Assembly: GCF_964340395.1 (NCBI RefSeq)
Contig: NC_135558.1
Coordinates: 9,220,501 to 9,284,500, forward strand
Length of the DNA: 64,000 nt
From: Glandiceps talaboti
Lineage: Eukaryota; Hemichordata; Enteropneusta; Spengelidae
Direction of reading: 5' to 3'
In this document: in pieces, positions 49,691 through 61,269 of the stretch
Numbering within the stretch: position 1 is the stretch's first letter
Layout: each line of letters begins with the position of its first letter
Program-made: the position numbers and the translations under genes
The notes under the pieces: model-generated
Told to the model about the DNA's origin: nothing
The model's database searches: none
What the model saw: only the letters and a program-made list of their open reading frames with translations

Positions 49691-50974
49691 GAATTGGGAT
49701 AAATTTTGCCATGCACATTGTGCTTTGAAATATCACATTGAAGTTACAATGTAACGATATTTTGCAACCAAAAATGGCTTTCACAGAAAATCTTTTACAC
49801 CCACACTGTGGAATAAACTGCCATGAAGATCTAATTTCACGAACACCACCTTGCATTTTATGGTTTCTTTTTACTTCTTAATTTATCAGAAAAAATATAC
49901 TCTGGGGTATTTAAGTGTTATATATTAATATGGACTTCAAGTCTTGTGCTCAGAATGACATGTGCTGATTTAATACAAAAATAAAATACAATGCCGCTAT
50001 TGACTTTAAGTCCTCCGACTGTGTTATTTGTGCTGATTGCGCAAAGATATCTTAAGAAAAGCTTTTAGCATGTCAAGATATATACTGATAAGCCAGTCAC
50101 TATGGCAACGCTTTGTTCAGTCGAGCGTCTGCCTGGAAACATGTATAGATCCATAAAAATTGATATTGGTCAAATTTTAGAATAGGATATTAACGTTTCT
50201 GTATGGACTGACCTAGTTGCAGCTCTATTATGGGGATTTTTTTTCTTCTGATGGCATATTTAGATATTAAATTCTGGTTCAGGTTGGTTAGGCTTTACAG
50301 ACAGAAATGTCCTTTTTATCCATGAAAGCTTGACTTTCTTTTTCAAGGGCTTGAAGCTAAGGGAAAAAAAATCAATGGCACAGAAATATAGACTTCAGGC
50401 ATACTTATTGATTTTCCAGATCTTACATTAATAACTACCTCAGTACCTTCTGTCATTTTTCTTTTTGTATATATTATCATTCAGTGTAATTTTTGTATGC
50501 TTCTATGGTTGGTGATTTTCTTCCAGATTGTGAGTTTGTGTTTATGGAATTGATAAAGACAATACATTTAAACAATTACCAAAGATAATTGTGTAGTTAA
50601 TATAAACTATTCAACAACAAAAAATTCAGATATCTACTATATATCTCGGAAGCAAATCCTGAATTTCCAATGACGTCTTGTTGGCATCATCGGGAGTGTA
50701 CTACAAAGGGATATTTGTCATGTGTCTTGCCCGCATCCCAGTTTAGGGTGGGTTTCCTTTGATGAATACATATGGCTTCTTTCAACCTGCGTCTGTAAAG
50801 TTGCTCTTCTTTGCCCTAGATTTTGACATTCTTCATGTCACACTTATGTGACAAACACTCCTCACGATGCTGATGGGATGGACATCCATTCTGGCATATC
50901 TAGTATAATATGTATATAATAATGTGTTTTTCGCTGTTGAAGGTGATAAATGCCAAAATGTCAATTCCAAATGG

Positions 50975-51615
50975 AATACAAATGTGCCAGTTGTTGGTTC
51001 AAGCCTGGCTGCTCTCATTCCATTCTGAATGACCTTTGGACAAGATTTGAACCATGAATGTAGAGTCATGATGGGCGAATGGTTAGAGTGGCTGGCTTGG
51101 AATCGGCAGGTTGCAGGTTTGAACACCATCGCTGCCATTTATTTCTGAGTGGCTAAAGTCCTTGGGCAAGATTTGAACCACAACTGGTAGGATAGAGGTT
51201 GCAATGTGAATGCTTTAATCCTATGTGCTTATAAAGGCTGCAATGGATTGTATATTCCCAAGGGAGTTATGGAAGTATAATGGGTTGTTGTGCCACTATA
51301 GATCCATACCAGGGGTAATAATTGTAATGTACATTGATCACAAAGTGGGAAAGTTGCTATATAAAAACCAACATTATTATTATCATGTGTCCCAGTCAAG
51401 CCAGCTGTATTACTGAAGACCCAAAATATGGAATAGGTTGCTATGTAAATATTTTAATCCTATGTAAAGAGACTGCAATGGATTATATACTCCCTACCAC
51501 GTTCGAGAAGGGTGGTTGTGGCATTATAGGTCTGTGCCACGGTAATAGTAATTGTAAATTGCTGTGAGCAGTGTGGTAAAGTGTTATATGAAAACTAATA
51601 TGAAAATGTACTGCA
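50975..51615 (+). mobile_element. tRNA-derived SINE cluster with repeated bodies
   Basis: At 51076-51122 there is an A-box-like TGGTTAGAGTGG and a B-box-like AGGTTTGAACACC, the pol III promoter layout of a tRNA-type SINE. A body with CCTTGGGCAAGATTTGAACC occurs twice (near 51030 and 51160). A tail with GGTAATAATTGTAA, then GTGGGAAAGTTGCTATATAA is present twice (51196-51390, 51438-51610); the first copy is followed by a short ATT repeat. It is probably two or more copies stacked together. Confidence 0.65.
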
Positions 51616-52479
51616 CAAGTCAAACAGCCTCAAAGTTAGCTTCTCGTTATCAAAATAAATCATCATAGGACATAAAAGCAAAAAAACTAGAAAATTTTCA
51701 ACATAAACTCTTACAGTATAGTAATGATTATGGATAAAGATGACAGTTGAATACACTTAACCATCGATAAAAACAGTCTTGTAAGTGTCTTATCAAAAAG
51801 AATAGTCTTCTAAGAAATACCATGAAGTGTTCTACAGTGTCAGATGGTGAATACATACCTTGAACTGATGAGCAGGAACTACTCAAAGTGAATGAAGAAT
51901 GAATAAATGATGAAAGACAGTGACAATAATGATACTTATTCAAGTAATTCAGAAGCTTAAATTCTTGAAACTCTTCATCTATATTGATAGGTACATGTGA
52001 ACACTGACAAAGCTGATCAGATGATTTTTCACCTTACACTTTGGATGTTTCATACATAGCTTGTAGTAATAATGTACAGTAGGACTGTAAATTAACAAAC
52101 TGTTATTTAAATATTTACTCTTCTGTTTTTTTTTACACTTTGGAGAAACGCTGAGAATATACGTAATTACCGTTTGTATGTTTAAATAGTAATCGGTACA
52201 AAGGATGAGTTAATACATCAAGACAAATTGTAGAAGTGTTGTTATATATTAAACTCTTTTGATAACAGTCTTCGGAGAAATACTTGAAGGGATTTCATAG
52301 CAGGAAATGCTGGAATGGATGTAACAAGATATGAGTTCCGATATTTATGGCAATGAAAAATACTCCTTTATTATGAGATGATATCCAAACAGGTTGAACA
52401 AAGGACTTTTCCTGTCACATACTATGCTTATTTGTTTGCTTTTGCAAAAACAGATTCATATTTCTTGTTGTTATTGCTT

Positions 52480-52493
52480 GGGGGGGGGGGGGG
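52480..52493 (+). repeat. Run of 14 G
   Basis: The fourth G-run of exactly 14 in the window. Confidence 0.95.
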
Positions 52494-52860
52494 CCTTGAT
52501 TATAGAACTTCATATGCACAAGGAAGCAAAATGTGTGGGTGAAGAATGATACAATTCTTAATTCAAGGTGGTATGACCAAAACTTCTGGTGCTATTGTTC
52601 CCTTAGCCTTGTAAACTATAGGTCATATAATAATTTCCTGTTTTTTCCTCCTCTGGGTGTTATGAGAGTATGCACTTGATTACTCTATTGTGAAAGTTAA
52701 CACTTTTGGAGGACACACACATACTTAACAGTTCTTCAATAGCTCAAACCTGTCAAAATACACAAACACTTTTCTTGTGATCTTACCCACACAATACCAA
52801 TATAGAGTCTGATATTTTACAATGAATACAACGATGGCAAATCAACTATAGGTAAGCTAA

Positions 52861-53222
52861 GGCAACAAAAAAAAGTATCTGGTTCTGATCAGCGCGCGTG
52901 CCCTGAATACCCTCGAGTCGATCCTTTTTCCCCCGATAATTTTTGCTTTCCCGTTCCGTATTTATTCCTGATATCAGGAGAACAATCAGCTGAAATCTAC
53001 CCTACATGCCAAGACTGCTTAAATACAAAGCCTAAACTGCTTCGAAGAAAAGGGAAGTTTTTCAAGCGATAAATGTGATAGAACAGAGTATGTAAAGTGT
53101 CAAAAAAATGTGTATTTACTTATTTGCAAAAAAAAAAAAAAATAGGAAAAAAAAAATTCGTGTTGTCGCACCACTTTAGAAAGTTTACCCTGACCAGAAC
53201 CAGATTTTTTTTTATTTTTGGC
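52861..53222 (+). mobile_element. GGC-ended MITE, copy 2 (diverged)
   Basis: The left end GGCAACAAAAAAAAGTAT, then CTGGTTCTGATCAG is mirrored by CTGACCAGAACCAGAT and a T-rich tract ending GGC. The interior shares AATACCCTCG and GTTGTCGCACCAC with the other copies. Confidence 0.75.
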
Positions 53223-53518
53223 GTAACATAGACAGAAACTAAAACTAATATGCACATGTTGGTAAATAGTAAGATATTGGTGGACATTGTTGTAATTACA
53301 CTCACAGTAGGGTCTCACAGTAAGGTGTGGTTTCAGTGTATGGGAAGACACACAGCAACATTTTATTTTCAAACACATCCATGATATTCCAGTCTACATT
53401 TTGGTGGACTTCGAGAGTTTAGGCAGGTATCTTTATTATAGCAAGGGTGATTATATCCACATAACCATTGTGGCACCACTAGCAGTCAGCTTGTGTGCCT
53501 TTTCCTCCCATACTGCAG

Positions 53519-53608
53519 ACCTCATACCACTACAAGAATGCTTTGATTGCAGTCTAGATTCGTACCCACCCAGTGCTGGTTCCATGTCTTCGATTAAAAG
53601 TGAACTGA
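53519..53608 (+). CDS. Possible coding exon of unknown gene
   Basis: A strong acceptor (CCTTTTCCTCCCATACTGCAG) ends at 53518 and a GTATGTATG donor starts at 53609. The open frame between reads LIPLQECFDCSLDSYPP, then SAGSMSSIKSELS. IKSE fits the SUMO-attachment pattern. No partner exon or homologue is recognised, so it may be chance. Confidence 0.3.
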
Positions 53609-54521
53609 GTCAGTATGTATGATGTGTGATGCTCAATTTGACCAAGCAGAACAACACAGATTTTCCCCACACACTCCAGTTTCCTCCACACTAGGACACC
53701 AAGATATTGCAAAAGTGGGGGCAGCATCCTAATTTGATTTGGATATTATTATTATTATTATTACAATTAATATAATTAAAAGTCATGTTCTTTTTCTATA
53801 TTTTCCCATTGTTTTCATATAACAACTGTATACAATGTACTTTTGTGAGTTTCATAATAACCAATTTTCCCCTTAAAAGTCAATTTGTATAATTTGGTCG
53901 TGGTCACAGTAATTTTATGGGATGACTTGTGGCAGATATATTTTGAGAAGACTCACAAAACCACACTGTGTAGTAGAATCAGGAAATTGATGTTTACAGA
54001 CAGGGCCGGGGTTGCAATTCTCGGTTTACCTGCTTTAGTTTCAAATCACAAGAAAAGCCTATTCCGGAAAAGGAGTTTAAGGATAACGATTAAAACACAT
54101 TAAAAGATGAAGGAAGTACTGGAAATCGGTCAGAATTGGAATAACCAAGGTGTATAGCTACATCTCTTGCAGCCATTTTACTGCCAAATTACTGGTAATT
54201 TGATAAATTGTTAGAATTTCCTGAACAGACCCCTCCATCATCTACCTTTCTTTGTTAATTTATTTTCTTCTACTTCTGACCACTTTGGGCTGTCAATTTT
54301 CTTTCTCGTTCCCTTCTTTCTATTGCCCTTAACATCCACCCAATAGATCTCATTAAATGACGTATCTGCATATTTGTCAGTCTTTATAAATGAATTACAC
54401 TGGGAAAGTAGTTTTCTAGACTTGAGGGATTCTAGTTCTAATCTTCAGATAATGTGACTTATATTGTAACAGCTGTGCTCAGGCTTGTTCTGTTGTGTAT
54501 ATAGTACACAACAAGCTATTT

Positions 54522-54874
54522 GGCAAAAGAAGAAGAATTGTTTCTGGTCAGTGCGTAGATCACTTAAATATCCTCGCGTCAGTCTTTGTTTTTTCAAGTT
54601 TGTCCAGCCCATGCAGCCTGCAGATCTGGGGGAGAAACACAAAATAACCCTCCCTACTTCAGTGAAGACAACTGCAGACCCAATCATGAACAAGCAAATG
54701 ACATCTGCCCCACATACACACTAGCTCTAAAGTACTAAATAAAAAGAACAGTAACTGCCATAAATAGTAGACTGCGTGACAGGCTCGTTTAGAATAATTT
54801 TTTTTTTTTTAAATCGCATCGTCGCACCACATTACACAAACTGTTCTCACCAGAGAAACAATTTTTTTTTGGCC
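54522..54874 (+). mobile_element. GGC-ended MITE, copy 3
   Basis: It is 353 bp, the same length as the copy at 1221, and nearly identical through ATAACCCTCCCTACTTCAGT and AATCATGAACAAGCAAATGA. The ends GGCAAAAG, then TTGTTTCTGGTCAG and CACCAGAGAAACAATTT, then GGCC, are inverted. Confidence 0.85.
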
Positions 54875-55082
54875 TTATAGTATGCTACACTTTTAGAAGT
54901 GTTCCCTTAATGTTTTAGGTTGCATGCATTTGAGGTTGTCTGAATTTAGACATTGAGAATGAGCTTTAACCGATGGCTGAATTGTTGTATTTAAAGATCA
55001 TTGGTAAATTTTTGTGATTGTGTGAATTTAGAAGTTTAGGAAAATGCAATTCTTAAAATGGGTAATAATTAGCATGTTGCCT

Positions 55083-55086
<4 letters not shown>

Positions 55087-55113
<27 letters not shown>

Positions 55114-55123
55114 GGGGGGGGGG
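55087..55123 (+). repeat. T-run followed by G11
   Basis: About 26 T directly followed by 11 G. On the - strand this is C11 then A-run, the same order as at 38709. Confidence 0.9.
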
Positions 55124-57354
55124 AATGCATGAATTCAGAAATGAAGAGACAGTGACAACTGATGGCTGATATGGTCATAAGACTATTGATAATTTATCTG
55201 AAAAAAAGGTACTAATCATTGGCCTTCTTAAGTAGTTTTTTTCAAGTTTCATGAATTCCTAGTGTTTCCTATTACAGTTTCGTGGAATTGAAGAATGTGA
55301 CAACTGTCGTGGCAAAGTTGATAAAAGGTGACATTTTCAAATGTCAAACGTACCTGAACATGTCAATCCATATGTCACTCTCTGACAAACATGTCTGTCA
55401 TGATAGACAAACCATAGGATGCCACTATTCACTCAAATAAACACGTTTCCTGACATTTGAGCTTCTGCTTCAGACTATTGTACATCACCTGAATAGGTAT
55501 TATGAATATCACGGCCACACAAATACAGAAATGTGATATTTTTGATGGCGTCCTCGTGTACCGAAAACGCTGACATTAATTCACTCATAAAGGCTGAAAG
55601 TTTCACTTTCAATATAGTTGAGATGTGCTAGAAATTTAGCGAAAAAATAAGGCTTGCAAATTTTGAGTGAGAGTGAACTTTAGGGGGTCAAATAACAGCA
55701 GTGATTAGCTATTTTACGCCTTTTTTGAATTTTTGGCTTCCTCTACAGTTAAAACAGTTACAAAAGATGGACTATTTCAAACAATTCTTCATTTAAATTA
55801 TCTTAAAATTTACATGCAATAGTATAAAACTGAATAATAGCCAACCCACCAGGCAATGGAGATATAAATTTACAATGAATTTCTACTTTCTAGTAACTAT
55901 ATATCTATACTTCAAACTGGAACTCATCTCCATAAATTCAGTTTTAATACTCAAACCAATTACTAGTACTTTAAGCAATTTGCCAGCTCATGAACAAACC
56001 TGATTTTTCCCCCCTCCTTTTGTTCTCCTCTTCACATTTAGAGTGACCAAAACAGTATTTCTAAGCAATACACATCCTTGAATTACTTTGGCGATACTGA
56101 TATTTTGATGTAGATAATAAACACAAATTTGCGTAAAATTATTAATATAAACAAATCCCTCATCTTGATTTGACGAGTGAATAAAGGTCTTTAATTAAAA
56201 AGGGCGTGATGATTTTGACACTTCCTTAGATTATCTAAATGCACGAAGGTTTCTGTTGTCAAAGTGAACACACTCCATCAAATAAAAAGATTGTCAATTC
56301 TTGGCGGTGAAGAATTACCCAACAATGACAGGTTAAATTTTCTTATTAACCTTGTCACCATTTATAATAATCAAAGACATTATCACTCATCAAATGCCAT
56401 GTTTGCCCTTGTCAACATTGGAAATGACATGCAATTACAACTGAAAAATTGCCTTGCTTTGATATATATATATGAAATGTCTACCTTAGATGTTCTGTTT
56501 TTTCTTACGATCAATTGGCTGAAATTGGCTCTTGATCGATAAGCTGAGGAAACTATATCACTTTTAACTTGTGATGCATTCAAGTTCTGGATCAACCCAG
56601 GACAGAGAATAAATACAAGCTTTATCTGCTCAGGATGGACTTTTTGGTCATTAAGTGTCTATGTTTCTCATTACCCAATTGACCCTATAGTATATTTGTT
56701 TACATCCACAAAATAATTCAGAAAACTCAATGAACAGATCATGAACAAAAAAAAGTACATTGTCACTGATGGAGAGCTGGCTACACAGATGAACTATTTA
56801 TTTTAATAAAGAAGTCACATTTCAACACTGAAAGATAATTTTCACCCAAATACAAATTTATATGTGTATAATGTATCGCTGAGAAATGTTGACAAACAAA
56901 TGGACAGACATATCAATGATCAGTGGTCAATCCACCTCTTCAGCAGTGTTCTAAGGGTCTGTACTAGTTGTAACTGGATTATTATTTTGATCATACAACC
57001 ACGAAAATACTTAAATACCAATAATTAGACATTGTATATCCAAAATATGCCATGGTGGCGCTCTACTTCCTGTCTGTGTATACCTTGGGGGTATGCATGG
57101 TATAAGTTGCTCAGTTAATCATAGAGCACTGCTGCTTTCCTCAATATCTGAACAATACGAAAAACATCCCTGAATTACACTTCAACAGAATACCAAGGGA
57201 CAAAGCTCTTGAGAAACGGTACGATGGGGTGATGATACCCCCAATTTGAGTGAGGGCGCTGTAATCTCAATTCCCTGTTTGCAGTCTGAAATGGCCTATT
57301 ACAGATTGATTTTATTGATAAGTAATAGAGTAACAGGTTGAAATCATGATCATG

Positions 57355-57485
57355 TTGGTGATCTGATTTTTGGGTGTGGACCTAAAAATCGATTCATTGC
57401 CGCATGCTATGTGAACAACAGGTACACAAATCCATTTACTTATAAAGGGTGAATCAATACTGTTCAGGATGTACTATATTTATAT
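57355..57485 (-). repeat. Inverted copy of the 720-850 repeat
   Basis: Read on the - strand it shows GTACATCCTGAACAGTA, then GTGTACCTG and TTTTTAGGTCCACACCCA in the same order as 720-850. Confidence 0.6.
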
Positions 57486-58299
57486 GAACAAGTCATTATA
57501 CATCTAACAAAGTAGTTGAAAAATAAATGTTCCAGTTAGTGTAGCTTTCATGCTCATCCATCAATATACGTAAATAATTGGGTTAAAAAAAAGACCCCAA
57601 AGTATAATTATTTTCTAAAGTTACATACAATCTATTAAAACAGGTCATATGCATGTAGGTCTTGTACATAGGGGGTTAAAAGTGCAGTCACAAGATTATG
57701 TATGGAGAACATGGATTTTATACATACCCTGAATAGTCAGGTTTATAACATGATCTTATCTTATCACGCTGTGGCATGCTGACAGCTTTAGCTGTGAATA
57801 ACATGCAAGATATGATATTTTCACTGCCCTGTGGGTCCCTTGCTTTTTTTCTACAAGGCTATCATCTGCTACAAATGATACGACTTTTTTTTTTACTTTT
57901 AAAATAGAACTGCGTCAGATGATGACATCAGTACTGAATATTGGAACACCTGCACTTGAGTAAAAAATGTGAAAAGCTTGATTTCTTTTTCTCCCTGCTC
58001 GAATAGTGGAATATCAAAGTAGTAGGTAATATAAACCATAAATATTCCTGCTGTTTGCTAGAGTAGTTGTCGAAAATGTTGAGAGTAGCAAACTACTCCT
58101 AAAATATGCTTTACCCTTTACCAGCTATTGGGTGTTTACATTTAAGGATAAAATTAGTACATGCTCCACTTTTTAAAATAAAAGACTATATTAAGTAAAA
58201 ATTTCTGCAAAGTATGTTTAAAACCAGAGTCACTGGTGGAATAAGAATCAGAAGTTTGAGGGTTTTTTTGTTTTTTTCCCCCCAAACTATAAAATTTTC

Positions 58300-58640
58300 A
58301 GGTAATGTTGCATCTTTTGTAATAAAAAATTACTTTGTTGCCTATGGATGTTCCTGTTATTCAATACCTAGTAATTTATAGTACCACAGGATAAACATTA
58401 GAAGAATTCCATGGTTTTAATTACAAGATTAAATTTATAATTATCGTTCATGTAAGAGAGGATAATTGTTTAGGTAATGCTGTACCGTGTTAGCTATTGC
58501 TTTGATAGTCTATGGAACATTGTTCCATGTTTTATTCAATGTAAGGTGGTAGTACCAGCATAAAAGTTAGAAGTATTCATTGAGGTTTTTATTACGAGAT
58601 AATAAAACAAACTATCCATGAATGGAGACAGAAAGGCATA
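58300..58640 (+). repeat. Two-copy tandem duplication, period about 170-185 bp
   Basis: GGTAATG-TG-A, then GTCTATGGA, TTCCTGTTATTCAAT or TTCCATGTTTTATTCAAT, AGTACCA, TTAGAAG-ATTC and TTTTTATTAC-AGAT-like blocks recur in order. Confidence 0.6.
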
Positions 58641-58664
58641 TTAGATACAGTATACTATATAAGA

Positions 58665-58962
58665 CAGGGCTTGAAATTAACAGTAGTCCTGTGTCCACAG
58701 ACCATAAATTCTTGTCATGGGGCGACCATAATTTGCAGCTGGTAGCCCACTCAGGCTAGGTCACTGATTATGTGGTGATTTAAAGGATGCCATATAAGAA
58801 TTTTCATATTTTAAACACATATATTTCCAATAAAAAAACTCCTGTTTTCAGTTCAGGAATATAAGACTCTTGGTCACCATGGCATCATTAGGTTTACCAC
58901 GTTCTGAAATTGCATGGTAGCCCACTAGGACTACATTTGATAAAAGTTAATTTTGAACCCTA
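58665..58962. mobile_element. hAT-like non-autonomous element
   Basis: The left end CAGGGCTTGAAATTAAC and the right end, read inverted, TAGGGTTCAAAATTAAC are the CAGGG-type ends known from hAT elements. GTAGTCCT and the GGTAGCCCACT block are also shared. No matching 8-bp target duplication was found, so the copy is old or mis-bounded. Confidence 0.6.
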
Positions 58963-60798
58963 TGAGGTGATCACTTCAATAGTCAGACTATGGTTGTTCG
59001 TATTTTACTGAGTATGTGACAGTTTATAGTACCAGGTACCAATGGTAAAATTTAAGATAAATGAGTGGGAGACTAATATATCCTTGTGTTCAAATGTCCT
59101 TCTTATCTGCTATGAAGCAGAAAACAACATGGCCATTAATTGAAAATGTTTCCTTTCCAATATACCTTTTCCTTACAAACCGAATTCCCTGGTGTGGGAG
59201 GGAAACATCATGGTAAGTCAAGAAGACGTGGCAATTACTGTGTTTGATTGAATCACTGTATGAACGTTGACAGCGTGGTTTCCCCCCGCTGTTCAATAAT
59301 TCACTACATCCTTAATGCTAGCTTCTGTAGTATTGAAACAAGTAACGAATTGAGTGATTGTTTTCTGTATTAAGGATCACTTTGGTATTAGTCTCCAGCT
59401 CTGATCAATTTTATAGGAGAATGGTTCAGACATAGTTACACTTCTGTTTCTAAATTGTAACACTTTCAGTAACAGCTGAAAGATGGTTTACAAGTGGATA
59501 TTGAACATGTAGGTTTAAGTTTGCTGAATTATAAATGTAGACTTTCACTTTGATAGCACCTCTATCACTGGTCAGGAAATGCCTTAATTTTGTGAAAAGT
59601 TGTTGTCCCCTCGCTTGACAATCCATAGTCACATTCTGCTACATAATCACTGACATTGGTTGTAAATCAACATCACTGTCAGATGAGACAAAGAAGATTC
59701 AAATGTAACATTTTATGTGTGTGCATGTACTTTTATTTGTATATAAATTCATAATATAAAACATTGTGTGACGAGATGTTAAGAACATAATGCTGCCTAC
59801 TTGAAACTCTCTGTTAGTCACTCTGGTTTTGTAGTAACATACACACAAGTCAAAATAGAGATTTATCACACGTTTAAGTTCCTCAGTGAGGGGTAGAATA
59901 CTGTACACTTTTCTTCAGTCTTAATATTCATGGTAGTTCCTCTGCAGTTTGCTGTCCCAGTGGTAAACCACATCAATTGATACAAATAGTGTAATGTGGT
60001 CAACAAACATGTCGGTCAAATTAACACATAACCTAGAACAAATATGTCAGCAAAATACACTGTAAAAGCAGGAAACAACCTGTTTCAGATTATAGTAAAC
60101 AGCCTGGGTATCTATGTCACTGGTATTTGAAAATATCTATGCTGATAGTTGAATGTTTGCAAATCACCTAGCATTTAGCAATCACCATTTTTAAAATAAG
60201 AACATGTTGAGCCTCGAAAGTAATTCATTAGTTGACGTTTTATAATATCTCATGAGAAAGTTAGCCATTGAATTTATAAAAATCAAGAATTAGGATATCA
60301 CAATTAGTCTACAATTGCCAACATTTTTATAAATTCAAAATGGATGTTTGATGTTGAATGTTTGGAGGTCATCTTGAGTCGACAATCACTTATAGTAAAA
60401 GCGCAATATTTTGAATCTTGGAAGTATTTCTCAAGCTCAATAGTTGCTGATCTGCCACGTCCTGAATTAAATAACAAAAGGTTAAAAGAATCTTGAATTA
60501 AGACTTCAAAAGAATTTACCAACATTTTAGAAATTCAAAATGGCTGCCATTGTGTTTTCAACTTGTTAGAAAGTTAGAAGTTTGATAATTTTTCACATAA
60601 AACTTGAAATCTATACCTTAATGTTTTCATTTTTTTAATACAATATTGGTATTAGTTACCATTTGTAAAGATTCAATCTATACTCTGGTGTCTTCACTTC
60701 AAAAAATTATTGCGAAAGGTTTGTATGTACAAGGTTGAAAAAAAAACTGAAGTCGTGATTTATAACTTGGTCCTTGAGGCAGATTCTATTTCTGCTAG

Positions 60799-61054
60799 CA
60801 AGGTGGGGATTTCTAGTAGACCACAAAGGTTGTCAGGTAATGTGTGTATGGTCTCTAAGAGGATCGACTCTTTGCCCATGATTTCCATGGTGTCATCACC
60901 AGCTGTTCACCTTAAGGAAATATCCACCATCATCAGAGACTCTGCACAGATGCTATCTCAATCCAATTTGTGCGAGTTTTACAACAAAGGTCATTCTGAA
61001 GCTAACGAGGCAGGACTTTTAACTGAAAATTATTATAAGGCTCACTGTGGATAA
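60799..61054 (+). CDS. Possible terminal coding exon of unknown gene
   Basis: The acceptor TTCTATTTCTGCTAG ends at 60798. An 84-codon open frame runs to TAA/TGA-rich sequence, stopping at 61052-61054 after KVGISSRPQR, then SSPAVHLKEI and STIIRDSAQMLSQSN. Composition is more protein-like than that of neighbouring ORFs. No homologue is recognised and no good poly(A) signal follows closely. Confidence 0.3.
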
Positions 61055-61269
61055 TGTTGCCTTTGGTGTTTCATTATGTGTACAAAGCTTTGAATCTGTA
61101 CAAAGGAAAGAAACTTGTTACGAGTTATGTAATTTCATCACAAAATATGTTATGCCTATGATTTCATAGGGTCTAAAGCTATCATTAACTTGTGAGAATA
61201 GAAGTTATGTTTTGAGTCAAGGATGGATGCATGTCTGATTATTTCATAAACTAAATCACAAAAATAACT

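Noticed and set aside
51060-51130. tRNA gene
   Set aside because: A- and B-box-like words are present, but no cloverleaf with a paired acceptor stem; it fits a SINE head.
53885-54103. Basic + strand ORF ending near SLFRKRSLRITIKTH
   Set aside because: No good splice junctions and no homologue recognised.
59090-59296. Possible - strand exon with SGGKPRCQRSYSDSIKHSN
   Set aside because: Composition is plausible, but no convincing acceptor and donor pair in frame and no link to the RGS exons.
4376-60545. Recurrent AAAATGGC/GCCATTTT words (YY1-like)
   Set aside because: Many copies, but the count looks at most about twice that expected for a 7-base word, so not convincing.
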